Source: Schizochytrium sp. TIO01
Lineage: Eukaryota; Sar; Bigyra; Thraustochytrida; Thraustochytriidae
Assembly: GCA_004764695.1 (NCBI GenBank)
Contig: SMSO01000031.1
Location: 9,273,761-9,337,760 of the forward strand
DNA: 64,000 nt
Direction of reading: 5' to 3'
In this document: positions 52,348 through 64,000 of the stretch, piece after piece
How the letters are laid out: every line of letters begins with the position of its first letter
Position numbering within the stretch: position 1 is the first letter of the stretch
Notes under the pieces: model-generated
What the model was told of the DNA's origin: nothing
The model's input: only the letters and a program-made list of their open reading frames with translations
The model's database searches: none
Position numbers and translations under genes: made by a program

Positions 52348-53517
52348 CTAGGGTAGTGAGCTGGGCGCAACACTTCTAACTGGAGCATTATTGTCAAGCA
52401 CAGCCTTAATCTTTTGGGCGCGATGAAGTTCATGTGTGCAGGCCTTGAGAACCGCGTCATGCTCTTTGCGCTTTTTCAGAAATGCAAGTCGAAGAAGCGC
52501 AAGTTCCTGACTTATGTGAGCGCGACTCTGACGAAATCGGAGTAGGCGTTCGCGAGATCGAATTAATGACTCCCGAAGCCTATCTGCTTCTACACGGGTC
52601 TCAGATTCACGCTCTGCAACATGCTGTGGAAAACAGCGCTCAACCATTTGCTTAAGTGTAATACTTTCGCAGAGGTTTGTACTACATACAGTAGGTTCGC
52701 GGCAGCTAGGGCACGGAGTTTTCGTGTTATCATGAAGCGCACCTCGCAGTGCAAGTGATTCGCGCTGTGTTGCCTCATAACGAACCAGACATTCCCGACA
52801 AAAGGAGTGGCCACAACGCAGAGTGCATGGGCGGTAAAAAAGGTCTAAGCATACGGAACAGGTGAGTGAGCTGCGGAGTTCCTCATTCACATTATTATTA
52901 GAAGTTCCGGCTTGTGAAGTCTGCGAATCATCTGCAGAGTGTGTGCATTGTCTCCCATAGCTTTCGTGGCTTTGTTTACTAGTTTCCATGAGTGCAGGAC
53001 GAGAGGCTTCAGCTTCATGGTTTTCCCGCGAATCATGATTCCGCATTCTCTTATAGCTGATAGAGTTTCTGTTCCAATTTTGTTGTTGCTCTTGCTGAAT
53101 GCTTTCTGATCCTTCTTCATCTTTGCCTCCTGCTGGGCTACAAGGGCGCTTCATGCCTCTCTGGTTAGACTCCGTTGCAATAGATGTTCCCTGGGTGTTC
53201 GATGAAGTCTCCACGGTCTCTGCTCCGTTCATAACTCCAGCCACCGCACTCATTGCAGCCATAGCGCTCATTGCAGCGGCGGCTGTTGTGGCACGTGTTG
53301 TAGTAATTCTTTCGGTCCTGACATCAATGGCAGTGACAGCACTGGATGCTGTCTGGGCTGAGAACGGGTTTGGGTGAGTGGACGCAGCATGAACCTGGGC
53401 TGCGGCGTGTTGAAGGTGCTCGCTGGCACTGCGGCGCGCAGTAAGATTGATAAGGATCTCATCCACAAGAGCCATGGAGACGCCGAGCGAGGCCTCGCTT
53501 GATTTATGTGCAAGCAT
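52348..53517 (-). CDS. RING-finger protein (probable E3 ubiquitin ligase)
   Basis: Seen: 389 residues. The N-terminal ~210 are Ala/Ser/Thr/Gln-rich and probably disordered (alanine run AAAAMSAMAAMSAV near 79-93). A C3HC4 RING lies at 220-272: C220-x2-C223, CTLRCGHSFCRECL (C231 region to C243) and CPSC (269-272), with an insertion of ~25 residues before the last Cys pair. Right after it, LKQMVERCFPQHVAERE (288-304) resembles the segment that follows RING in LONRF/TRIM-type proteins. A coiled coil runs ~300-375. No TM helix. Family knowledge: C3HC4 RINGs bind E2 enzymes and promote ubiquitin transfer; the coiled coil would dimerise it. Target unknown. Met15 is an alternative start. Upstream DNA (53525-53615) is pyrimidine-rich on the plus strand. 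Confidence 0.85.
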   Translation of the reverse strand: MLAHKSSEASLGVSMALVDEILINLTARRSASEHLQHAAAQVHAASTHPNPFSAQTASSAVTAIDVRTERITTTRATTAAAAMSAMAAMSAVAGVMNGAETVETSSNTQGTSIATESNQRGMKRPCSPAGGKDEEGSESIQQEQQQNWNRNSISYKRMRNHDSRENHEAEASRPALMETSKQSHESYGRQCTHSADDSQTSQAGTSNNNVNEELRSSLTCSVCLDLFYRPCTLRCGHSFCRECLVRYEATQRESLALRGALHDNTKTPCPSCREPTVCSTNLCESITLKQMVERCFPQHVAERESETRVEADRLRESLIRSRERLLRFRQSRAHISQELALLRLAFLKKRKEHDAVLKACTHELHRAQKIKAVLDNNAPVRSVAPSSLP

Positions 53518-56087
53518 TTTACGCTGATGTTTGGAGGTGCTGATGGAGACCTTTGTTATAGTTTTGGTTTTGGTTCTCTGGTTCTACTTCTTTTCTCTGC
53601 CTTTGCTTTTATTTTCTTTTAATTTACATTTAAAAAAAAGGAAGAAAAAAAAAATACAGAAAGAAACATTGAAAATCGGCACTTTAGTCAATCTATTAAG
53701 CTGAAGGACATAGTAGAAGAAGGGGAAAAAATGAAGTGCTACTCTCTATGGAAGTATGCAGTAGGTGAGCTCTACAATCATTAAGATGTATAGATGTTTG
53801 CTGTCTTTGTTTTCTTCACTACTCGAGAAGGACAATTAATCCTCAGCTGGAAGGGACAATGCCCGGTAGGCCTACTTTGCAATTTATTCGGAAAGAAGGG
53901 CAGAGGGGGACAACCTCACAGCGTCTGTATCAATGATTATGATCACGTGGAATGTAAGCGGTTATTGTTGCAAACTGTTCGTGTTGACTGACTCCTGTTG
54001 AGGGGGTGCTGATTAAGAGGACACATATGGTTCTAAAGAAATAAGAAATAGCAACAACGTCAAAAAAGGATCATTGATGCTGTCATTTCTCTGAATTGAA
54101 GATGCTGCAATGCTAGACACTGCGTATCAGTCTTGACGGGGCATTTGAAGTTCAAGAACCCCAAAGATAACACTGAGAGAGGCCCTATCCCAAGACTCTC
54201 ATTTTTCTGCGCACGATTCCTTTGAGCATTCGGCATCCGAGGTATGTGGTTCGTTCCCTCCCAGTGTCGGTGATTGCCTCTCGTTATACATACCCTTGGT
54301 CCCTTTCACCGCTCAGATAACAGGAGCATTTTAACAATTAAAGACAGCTTTTTTTTTTTTCATATTTAAAAAATTAACATAGCATATCATGACACTTAGT
54401 TTTTTTTTAAAATGTTAAATAAAATAAACAAATAAATAACCATAATAGCAAAAAGTAAAGCAAAGCAAAACAAACTCTTGAAAGGAAAGCAAAAAACGAT
54501 ACTAGGTAGCAGAAGAGAATTAATGCTCATAAACATCAAGAGGTGATACCACATTTCGATGGCTGAGTACCTACTAATGCACAATTCTGCTTAAATACCA
54601 TGAGAAACTAGTACTTGCTACAATACTAATGAGTATAATTGGTGTCTATATACCAGCAGGTACTTATGCTGGTATCTGTGTATAATCTCTTCTGTATTTC
54701 CAAATCTGTCACCGGAGGTCTGTCAGTATCTTTATCTATCGATTTGATCTACTCTATCTAAGTAAGAGCGTTAATTGTTAATTCCACCTTGTACCCGATA
54801 TCAAAAATATAAAATCGGCAGATAAACGTTTTATTTTTATTTTTATTTTACATTTTAAAGAGGCCAACATATCATGATATATATATTAAAATAGAAAATT
54901 TATTGTTATCAGGTAATAGGATTAGTTAGTTATATAAATATTTATCCGATATCACCACTAACAAAGAAATGGTTAAATGGAGTAGAATGCTGGTACTAGT
55001 CTCTAGATAATAAGATTAAGTTACTAAAAAACCATAAAGGCGGAGGAGAAACAGTGACTGTTTTCTCTGCGTATTATCTGTTGTTTCATTCTCTGGGAAT
55101 GCAATGTATATAGAGGATGTTCTTGAATCTATGATGAGATATACTAGACATTTCCGATTATCTCGTTTCGCTTTTAAAAAGCCACATTATTTTTTTTTAA
55201 AATTAATATCATGTTCTATTCCCAAGCCTCATGGTCATGAATCTGTCTATCTCCGGTCGTTTTGTTCTGATCGGGGTACAACTTAAGCCCTTTATCAGGT
55301 GTTGCAACTCTTTGCCACTCTTTGCCACTCTTCCCTAACTTCCGTTTCCACTTTTGTTATCTCCACTTCACTCTTCTTTGGTCATCTCGTCACTTGACCT
55401 AAACACGATGAAGGAAGGTAGGGTCTATATGCAATTTAAAAATATTATATGCAAAGCTGACCATGAATGACAATAATGAAAATACTGAAGGCTTTAAGTT
55501 TAAAGTCATGCCCTAACCTGTAGCTCAAGTTTGAAACAAAAACTTAAGCTGATGTGAGTAGTCTATGTTTGCACTCCTAGAATTGCAAATATGGTTCGAG
55601 GTTTGATTTCGATAATACTTTATGCCATGATTCTAGTCCAAGTATGAAAGTAGTGCCGTTTACTATTGCCTTCGTTGTCTTTTTCTTCACAAGGATGGCC
55701 AATTTTCTCTCAAATCACACTTGTCCCACATACAGTGTACCAAGGTTATATAGTTGATGGTATCCAAGAAAACAAATAGGTGTGTTCGAAAACACCTCAG
55801 CTACTTTGGTCCTCACGCGGTTGGTTGAATTGAAGGGCAGAAGCCTACCTACTTTGTCTTTATTTCGTTTTCTTCAATCTTGATAATGCGAAAGATCCAG
55901 AAAGAAAGATTATTACATGAAGAAATCAAGCAAAGAATCACTGGCTAATCAGAATTAAGATGATTCTGTTCATGTTTTCGAATTATGAATTATATGGGGC
56001 AATTTTAAATTATCTGGTTCCCGCTCTTTTCTGTGTAGTCTTCAATGCACTATGCAAATAGCATCCTTGTGGCGTTGGTGCTTATGT

Positions 56088-56113
56088 GTAGCAGGGTCAA
56101 ACGTGCTACCCTG
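56088..56113. other. Two overlapping, mutually exclusive hairpins
   Basis: GTAGCA (56088-56093) pairs with TGCTAC (56104-56109) across 10 bases. CAGGGT (56092-56097) pairs with ACCCTG (56108-56113), also across 10 bases. The stems share bases so only one can form. It lies at the head of a GC-richer patch with no open frame. Confidence 0.55.
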
Positions 56114-59100
56114 TTTAATAGGGCAACGGTTCTGGTTCGATAAGAATGTCTGGATCCCCGGCGTGCCAGTGTGATACTTTTAGCGACAATTTAATTTTGA
56201 TTCCGAAGAACTCCCAACCACCATAGCCAGACAGCAATCGTCAACCTCTATTGTGCACAGTTATTGGCCTACTAAGTGGTGGGGAGTTTTCCGATGTAGA
56301 GAATTTCTTGCAAGCCTATCTCCCGAGATCTGATTGTGGTCCCGCAAGGCTTTTATGAGGCGGCGACGGGTGGCGGCTCTTTATCTAGGCTTTAAAAATA
56401 TACACCCACTCGTGACCGACCTTTCTGCAAAAATAACAATCAAGATGACTCTTCCTATCAAGTTCGACTTTCAAGTTTGTTTTTTTCGAAACTAGTAGGG
56501 AGGCATACTTATCCCTACCTAGGTTACGTACCAGAGTTTGTGACGAGACTAGTGAACTCCACTACTATTTTGAGCGCAATGCAAAGTTCTCACTCATATT
56601 CAATAAAACAAGAGCTTGAGGTATCATCACATAACTAATAATTGGTATTGCTGAGTGATAGCATTAAGTTGGTCCAAAATCTATCAAGCCATTAGAACAA
56701 ATGGAATGAACTAATCAGTTTAATTCGACCATGGAGAGCCACGAAGGTGGCAATAGTTCTAGTTTGTTGCAAAAGTATTTCCTCATATCTATATTATTGG
56801 TTGAAACCTCCGTAAGGTGGTCGGCTTCGCTATTCTGCTAGTATTTACACAACCTAATTGGATAGAGGGTTGATACAAAATGAAAGAACTCATGCCCATT
56901 ATGAACTATTTTCTGTTGGTGGTGTGTCACTGTGACACTGAGGTTTATTGACATTTTCCTAGCATGTAAATATAACTGTTTTCTGCGTATGGTAACCCGA
57001 CCACTAAGACTTGTCTGTTTGCCATCTGCGAGCAAAACAAACTTTAAAAAGGAGAGAGGAGAAGGAGAGAAAAGGATAGTAATAAGAACTTGTTTTCTAT
57101 TATTCAAAGAAAAGGAAAGCAGGAGGAGGGGTTTATGATGGGGAAGTGGGAGTGTCTTTTTTCTTTTTATCCTTTTAAAAATAATATTAAGAAATCTAAG
57201 AGCTACTGGGTAGTTAGGTACTAATAACGTACCATGGCAATAAAACATCGTACAAGCGATAAATAGGGTAGGTAAATAGTTGGGTAGGTATTCTAATGAA
57301 GTACCACTGGGTTGTCCATCGCTGTTTTCCGTGCCTCCACAAGAATGACCTCCGGAGCAACCTCTATCGTGCTACCGTTCAAACAATTGCACATCGCAGA
57401 AATATATACCACGTGAGGTGCTGCAATAGTTGGAAGGGGCGTTATGTGTTATGTTAGAGATGGAGCTTAGTTTTGAATGGTGCTTCCTTACAACGTAATA
57501 ATTCGCTGTACTATACATCCGAAGGAGCTTCACCAGACTAACAAATAATTGAAGCTTTCTGGACAGGTGTATGTAAGCTCAATCGCGATGATCGAACGCG
57601 TATAAAGCTTAAAGAGCAACATTTATTGAAATCGAACAAGGAGAAACAAGGACAACTAAAGCTTAGAAGCTTAAGGATGACCAAATGCAGTCCATTTGAT
57701 AATAACATAGACGCGCCTTACGAATGACAATAATTGGAGGTTGTGAGATCTATAGCGCAAGGGTGAGCAAATCTTTGCTTCACTAGTTAGAACATTTTTT
57801 GAGTCAGGAATCATATATTTCATCATGGTAGTATGCGACGGAACGTACTGACTCATACTTGCTAGAACTTTGCTCCTTGTCTCAGATGTTTGAACTCCAA
57901 ACGGTGATATTTTACTGCTTTCCTATGATTCACGGGTATGATTCCGTTTCTGTTCGAATTTTGAAATATAAAACTCTGTTACTACGATGCCGGATAACAT
58001 GCTCGACCACCTGTAAAGTAATCGACATGTGTTGCAGAATAACTATGCATATAAGCAATTTAAAACCTGAATTCCAAAGCCTTTTTCCATAAGATTTTGC
58101 GCCCAAGTATTAAAACTATTTGCTACATGATAGATGATCGTGTTCCGCCAAGTGGGTGCTCATTCTCCTCATCCCTGATACGAAACGTACCTGTATATGC
58201 TGCGATCAACAAGCGCACATGCGCGCATACACAAATTGTTATTCTCATGAGAACCATTATTTAGTGGTGATTATAGCTTGAACATGGGGAAGTCGAGTGG
58301 TCTCAATTCCGTGTAGCGATAAGCTGCCTCGCGCTTTACTTGTTTGGCCACCTGTCTGCTAAACTTTGCACATTTGCACTTTTAGAATTGTGGTGCAGAA
58401 ACGAAAATAGGATGACATATATATTGATTTTGTGAGACTGATGCCCACAGCAGGTTAAAATTAGAAAATAGGAACAAAGTCTTTAAATAAACTTTGTGGC
58501 AACTAACGAATAAAACGTTTTATTCTATAAATTTAATCAAGACAAATTAACCTGTTTCCATAAAATACCGGTAGAAAAAGTTTATATGCTATATTAAGAT
58601 TTTAAAACAGTATTAAAAGTTTAATTGTTACTGTTAGTATACGATCCTACAAGTAAACAATAGATAGATTCAGCAAGATGCTCCGTTTGTCCTATTCGTA
58701 GTAGCTAACAAAAAATAAAGTTTTTTTTTTTTCTTCAAAGCGAGTATTGTATTTTTTATTTTAAATAAAAAATAAAAAATGTAAATGGAGGGTCGTGGGA
58801 GGGCCAATTTTTACAGATAACAAGCAGAGAATATCCAGCAAAGTCTGAGTTACGAAACGAATTGTGAGCGGATGTCTCTGAGTTTTTATCACACATTTCT
58901 TTCTCTATTGACATTCACGCGCGATAAAGTAGCTTGAGTAACCATGCGCACGAGTGTTTCATTTTCCCTTCAAACCTTTTTTACATGCTGACAGGACCTT
59001 AAGAGCTATTGTACAAGATCTCATCAATTGTCATATGAAGACAGTCTGCAAACTTTATTATTTTCATGCCCAATTTCCTTTTGCTCTTTGTAGCATTTAC

Positions 59101-59651
59101 TGGTGATTGGGACTTGTGCTTTGCTTTTTAGTATCGTGCACGTGCCCTGATTTTCCTTTCCATTTAACCACAAAAAAAGAGCTGAGGAGAAAGTTTATTT
59201 TGGCAATATGTAGAAATCTTGATACAAAAGAAACAGAAAACGAGGAAGAGAAGAAAAGTTTATGCAACGAATTAACAGTTGGGGTGGACTAAAATTTTCG
59301 GACCCACTGACGGCAGGAGATCATTGGGGTCCGTTTAAAAGTTGAAAGTTGAAAATAAATATTATTTTAAAACCATTGTCACGGTTGTTACCTGGCAGTT
59401 TTAGGTGCTCGGTCACTACCGCCTCATAAAACTGCAAAATATACAAATTATCTGGTAAATGCGCTGAGCACCAAACAAGTTGGTTGCCGCTGTTTCATCT
59501 ACGTTTCACTAGTGTAACTTACGGTAATATCGTCGAAAGTAACGCGAGATGACATGACTAGTAGAGTTAAGTAATCACATGGCCAATGTCGAAACTAACT
59601 TGAACTTTTAACCTGCATATATTTCCACAGTTTGAAGTACAGCAAAGAGAT

Positions 59652-59670
59652 AGAGAGAGAGAGAGAGAGA
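59652..59670. repeat. GA dinucleotide microsatellite
   Basis: About nine GA units. Confidence 0.9.
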
Positions 59671-60891
59671 CGATCACAAACCACAGGCACCGACATTCTC
59701 ATCGGCAAAATTATTAACTGAAAGTAACATCTTTTCTTGAGCATGCAAATCCACTGATTTACGTATCGTCTTGAATTTGTAGAATCATGTTAGACAGGCT
59801 TGTCTTGCTAGAGACAAATTTTCAGAGTATACTACTAATTTGAAAATAATATTTATGATGTCAAGAGAAATTAACAAATCGTAGCCAACAGCGATAAAAA
59901 TTCTTGAGTAAGTTCTGCTTTCGAAGTGCTCAACACCTCTATACAAAATACAGACAGTAACTCGAGACATAATCTTAGCAAGCCTATTTTAAAAGGTGCA
60001 CATCTTAAAACAAGCTACCTGTAAAGTAAAAAAATCTAAAATTTGTTATGAACATGAAGACGGGAATAATTATCATATCATTCGAGATAGTGTGCCAATA
60101 TACTGTTTAATCCTCCGTGAAGGGAATATTTGCACCAATTGAGTTTTAAAAATATTGGAATACAAAGTATCATTAATGATTACTTTGAAAACACACTATT
60201 CCGCCTTGTAGCATGCGATTAGTTGTTTCAGGAGCATTAAGATATCACAACAATGAAAGAAAGAGATATCCCACTTTTGATAATAAAGATGTTGGCAATG
60301 TATTCTCCGATCGAGCAAGCAGCCCGCAAACCGAAAATCAAGACTTCATGATAGAGAAGCTAAAATCAACACACTTATTGAACTCGTGATCTATATTGTA
60401 CCCATTAGGTTTTAGCCTCTACATTACAATTGAAAGAAAGAAACACTATAGCAATCCAGATTAAGTCCTTAATAGATGCCCTTTTGTTTCCCCATCGTTT
60501 TGGATTTATCAAACCTTTCTTTGACAGCGTAGCCAACCTGATCAGGATACATAAGTCAGAAAACCTGAATATGAAATAGCATAATTCCAAATTGTTATCA
60601 TCTAGAGGTTTCGTATTATTGAAAGAGGGCAGCAAAAGAAGCTACCCCACTCCTAAATCAACAACACCATGTTCCCAATACTTCAGACTCCAGACAAAGC
60701 ACATGTAGCTAAATCAATGAACCCAAAGCTCACGTTGCTGTGGGTATTCGATCGTTACAGTATCGCCACCATTAGTAGTACCCGTTGAAGACCGCCTTCT
60801 CTGTTGAAATCGTATCCTGACAGGTTTCTTTAAATGTCGACACACCAATCAAGTTGCCCTCACGAATGAGAGAATAGCATCTACTGACGTT

Positions 60892-61401
60892 TCATAATGG
60901 TTTTCCTGCCAGTTTAAATTGCTCAAGAGCATCTTCGATAGCTTCTTCACGTGACATTCCGAACTCGTCCATGTTTTCTCTGACGGCCTCGTCAAATGTC
61001 TCCAGGGAGATACCAGCCTGTTTCAAGACCGCAAGGTAAGGTAAATTGGCCTCATTCTCCGGCAAGCGCTCTTGATTGGATGATGAAACAGCAGTCGTTT
61101 GAGAGGACAAAGGTGATACACCTAGACTAGAAATCGCTGCCAAGACAGCGTCCCCATATGATAGGCCTTGCGTTTTCACCTGTTCAAGGATAATCTCATC
61201 GAACGCTGGCGATGAAAGATGATTCATGAGCGTGAACGCACGCTGATCGCCGTGCATAAGGAGAAAAGTGAGCTGCTCTTCTTTGGCACTTTGCAAACGC
61301 AGCTTTAGCTGCAAATCATGTTCAGTCTCGACCATGCTGTTCAGTTGTTTGGCACGTCGCTTCTTGCGCGAAGAATAGCAACAAGAGAACAGCTGTTGCA
61401 A
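60892..61401 (-). CDS. Small protein with two ARMC6-type N-terminal helical motifs
   Basis: Seen: 169 residues, ATG start. The N-terminus MQQLFSCCYSSRKKRR has a Cys pair beside a basic stretch, a layout often palmitoylated. Residues 131-166 match the ARMC6 N-terminal motif: FDEAVRENMDEFG (135-147) and EEAIEDALEQFKLAG, against FDEVVDENVEEFG and EEAMKDAVEQFTQQG in the ARMC6 protein at 12002-13567. Residues 67-90 (FDEIILEQVKTQGLSYGDAVL) align with the same motif without a gap, a degenerate second copy. No armadillo repeats follow. Inference: a motif-only relative of ARMC6 that could bind the same partner, possibly at a membrane through acylation. It is isolated in AT-rich DNA, but the clean motif spacing argues for a real gene. 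Confidence 0.7.
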   Translation of the reverse strand: MQQLFSCCYSSRKKRRAKQLNSMVETEHDLQLKLRLQSAKEEQLTFLLMHGDQRAFTLMNHLSSPAFDEIILEQVKTQGLSYGDAVLAAISSLGVSPLSSQTTAVSSSNQERLPENEANLPYLAVLKQAGISLETFDEAVRENMDEFGMSREEAIEDALEQFKLAGKPL

Positions 61402-64000
61402 TTTTGACTTCTTTGCTTTCCTCTCCAGTTAGTAGTAGTAGACAGGATAGGCACATCTCTACTTAGATAATAGTCTTATCTATAAGTACTTTAAAAAGAT
61501 CGCATGATATCACCTGAAGAAAGGAAGCGTTAGGTTATCGAAGTGAGGCTTCAATTGAGAGAGTATTGTTTATAGAAATGTAAAAAACCTACAATGATAT
61601 CTAATGCAGTGTACACGGCAAACAGCTTTCTGATTTCATACCTGCCCGAAGGTGAAACTAGATAGATATTTGTTCGGTATCAGCAATATGCTACCACAGC
61701 TTGCGCTCTCAATTAAAAACGACTCATGGTTACTTATTTATTACACCCTCACGACAGGTAAAGTAGAAAATACTATAGCTTGGTAAGTGCAATCATGCAT
61801 GAGAGAAGGCGATCTCGTTTTCTATCTCACACATTCTCATTTTTTGAAATTCGGAATACAGAAACTGTAAAACTTCCGAGTTTCAGATTAAACTTATTAT
61901 TGCGCGAAGATAAAAGCTCAAGACTTACCAGAGGCGGTGGTCAAGTATCTAGAGCGGAAATTAAATTCTCAAAGAGAAAAATAAAGATGATGATGTATGA
62001 GGTCTACTTAGCTGCGAGTTGCGACATACTGAGAACGTGTTTGCAATCACAATTTATAGTTATCACTTTTTACGTGATACAGGCTGAGATAATAAAATTA
62101 TGGTCAAGACTTAGATTGTAATTGGAATGTCAAATACCTGTGGAGATAAGTAGGAGAAAATTATTCTAATACAATAATAAAAGTAAACTAATTCTACTAA
62201 ACGCAACACTTGAAAAGAAGAAGAAACTATCGTTGACAACTCCTTAATCATTCTGAGAGAAATTGTTGCAGATGCATAAAATTTTAAAATCAATAATAGC
62301 TGCTTGTTTTCAGCCATTTTTTTTAGAGCTGCAGTTTGATAAGCTTTATGTACGACTACAAACGTTGCTGATAATAATTGTATGAGAGGTGTTTTTAGGT
62401 GCTGTTTAGTTAAGCACGGTCATCGCAGCACAGGTGTCATTGTTTTCTTGCCCAATGAATTATACGAGCAACTTCTAGAGTTGAGATTTTATCTGTCATT
62501 AAATTCTAGTAACTATAATTGTTTGAGAACGGAGATTGTCTACACATTGAATTAGAGGTCTTTAGATTTATATATGCTTTAGCTCAAGTAACTTCAGTCT
62601 TCGATTATGGACAGATCTAAGTATTCTCTATTGTGACCACTTGAATGACGAGGTAAAACTGGCCTGACAAAATCTTATTATAATAATTATTAATAAACAA
62701 AACCAGGTAAGTAAGTAATCAGAGCTTCTTTCGGGGATGTCTCGCAGAGCAGACCATCGGTTGATTATTTTTTGTTCTTAAACACTAACTATGACGGGGG
62801 AAGGGAAATGTTCAGATAGCAATGATGTTTGAACTCGTTCACCAACTCCTCTTTTAAAATTAAATTACTACATCGGCAAGGTTTAGCGTAGCTTGAAGCA
62901 AACTGAGACCGCTTTGTCCTTTAAGTGTTATATATAAATACATAGCCTTCTCTATAAATTCAACGCTATACATACCTCTGTCTATCAAGGTCTACTTTGA
63001 AAAGTACTAGCACTTGAATTCTTCGAAAAAACAAAAACAAAAAAATTCATTCGGAATTGTATATGCCAAACCTAGCCCAATGCAAAATGGGTTTTTGTTG
63101 GTTTTGAAATAAGTTACTAAGGCATTATCTGCTGGTCTTGATAACAGCTCGCTAAATTGACCTATCACTCCAATAAACCTTCGGACATCGATTTCGTTCA
63201 ATAGATTCATCCCGCTCTGACCGTTCTTTTCTTTTCTTTTCTTTTCTTTTCCTTCTTCTTCTTCTTCTTCTCTACTAGTGATACCTTGATACCTAGGTAG
63301 GCCAGTCCAATAATATTATGGTTCATATTTTAACCTAGTGTTTTACTTACTTAGTAAGTAAGATCCTATGGTATCTATCCCGACATTCTCTAATACTAAC
63401 AATAGTGATGTAATTCTACGTTGTCCTGCTATATAGTTTCACACCCTCAGAATAAATAGTGGTATTACCTATTACCTCTAAACTTGGGTATCTAACTAAT
63501 CCTCTCTCACCAGTCAGAGGAAATTAAATTAGCTTAGTAAAACAATTACTCAGTGTGATTACTACCTGTGCCTAAGTATGTGCTACTTCTACTTCAACCT
63601 AAGTGAATGAATTGCGCATTCCTACCGATGCTTAATAGTAGTGTATAGGTTAGATACCCTAGCTAGATAGTAGGTACTTTGCGTCTTCTGAGGTAGTAAG
63701 CAGTGGGTGAGACTGTGAGAGTATGTGAGGTAATTTTCAACAACCAAAAGCTCATACTAGTAGCAGTACACTATGAGATGGTATTCCGTAAGAATAAAAC
63801 ACACTCTCTTTCTTTTTTCAAAGTAGTAGTACTAGTACTATTATTATGATTAGTAGTGGTAGTAGAAGTAAGTAAAAACTCCAGTCAAAACAACAAAAAA
63901 CTCATTTTAAACCAGTGGTAGATAGTAGTTACCTACTTTGTGCATAGGATCGGGACTTTATAATAAGCTTTTTACTAAGATTTTACCCTAGAAGGGCTGA
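61402..64000. other. 2.6-kb right-end spacer
   Basis: Promoter side of the small ARMC6-motif gene, with TAGTAGTAGTAG at 61428-61440. It also holds a TTTTC/TTC microsatellite (63225-63272), a cluster of TAGGTA, TACCTA and TAGTA motifs (63290-63700, 63820-63870, 63920-63940) and an ACTTGGGTA core at ~63484. The minus frame 63007-63210 has a weak retroelement-like look only. No firm gene. Confidence 0.5.
63225..63272. repeat. TTTTC then TTC compound microsatellite
   Basis: Pentanucleotide TTTTC units followed by TTC units. Confidence 0.9.

Larger units (their letters stand above)
53518..60891. other. 7.4-kb AT-rich spacer without a firm gene
   Basis: All frames here are short and low in complexity (for example 56838-57248 minus, rich in Leu, Ser and Lys from AT-rich DNA). 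Seen: T-runs and A-runs; a tandem ACTCTTTGCC repeat (~55308-55331); a moderately GC-rich patch with alternative hairpins (56050-56420); TAGGTA motifs at 57260-57295; and a GA microsatellite (59652-59670). The start of the spacer is the RING gene promoter; its end is the 3' side of the small ARMC6-motif gene. Confidence 0.5.

Noticed and set aside
56838-57248. 136-codon minus-strand frame
   Set aside because: Low-complexity Leu/Ser/Lys/Phe composition typical of chance frames in AT-rich DNA.
63007-63210. 67-codon minus-strand frame with a DVRRFIGVIGQFSELLSRP stretch reminiscent of retroelement polymerase/RNase H regions
   Set aside because: Similarity is only impressionistic, no catalytic motif or flanking repeats are seen; a translated search against retroelements would be needed to reopen it.
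1-64000. tRNA, 5S and spliceosomal RNA genes
   Set aside because: I looked for B-box-type GGTTCGA..CC and for conserved U1, U2 and U6 stretches on both strands by eye and found none convincing; tRNAscan-SE and Infernal would be decisive.

Overview
The window looks like nuclear DNA of a unicellular eukaryote, most likely a stramenopile, with the labyrinthulomycete/thraustochytrid side as my best guess. The clues are long, apparently intronless reading frames; giant secreted proteins built from PAN/Apple, FG-GAP, Calx-beta and YHYH modules; Ser/Pro/Thr linkers of the 'SPT/APT' type; eukaryote-only genes (ARMC6, TPR-DnaJ, RING, SAM); and moderately GC-rich coding islands in very AT-rich spacer DNA. 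I see no operons, tRNA or rRNA genes, CRISPR arrays or intact transposons. The taxonomic call is inference from protein style, not from a marker gene.

Layout. 0.8-7.5 kb (+): a 2,241-codon membrane receptor-like protein with eleven PAN-like repeats, two LRR segments, one TM helix, a cytoplasmic SAM domain and an SH3-like tail; part of its PAN array is a near-identical DNA tandem repeat. 8.0-8.9 kb (-): type II (GrsT-like) thioesterase. 12.0-13.6 kb (+): ARMC6. 14.0-15.3 kb (-): ankyrin-repeat protein with a C-terminal F-box-like helix. 15.3-23.5 kb: AT-rich gene desert with decayed repeats and one GC-rich island. 23.5-26.0 kb (+): TPR-DnaJ co-chaperone. 26.1-27.6 kb (-): LRR protein with a lysine-rich, probably nuclear tail. 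29.1-38.9 kb (+): one giant secreted FG-GAP/Calx-beta/YHYH protein split into two overlapping frames by a single-base shift at 32298-32300. 39.2-41.5 kb (-): acidic protein made of six copies of a ~60-residue helical repeat I cannot assign to a named family. 43.3-44.3 kb (-): class III extradiol (DODA/YgiD-like) dioxygenase. 48.5-50.1 kb (-): mucin-like single-pass membrane protein. 52.3-53.5 kb (-): RING E3 ligase candidate. 60.9-61.4 kb (-): small protein carrying two copies of the ARMC6 N-terminal motif. The rest is AT-rich spacer with microsatellites, short dispersed repeats and many TAGGTA/TACCTA motifs.

How the genes relate. There is no co-directional cluster that argues for a pathway. 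Two themes recur. The first is cell-surface or secreted adhesion-type proteins (0.8-7.5, 29.1-38.9 and 48.5-50.1 kb), all with a basic N-terminal extension ahead of the hydrophobic signal segment. The second is protein-interaction or proteostasis proteins (ARMC6, ankyrin/F-box-like, TPR-DnaJ, RING, LRR, and the repeat protein at 39-41 kb). The most unusual items are the unassigned helical repeat at 39.2-41.5 kb, the duplicated ARMC6 motif at 61 kb, the frameshift in the giant gene, an unnamed ~90-residue module recurring inside that giant, and the homogenised PAN array.
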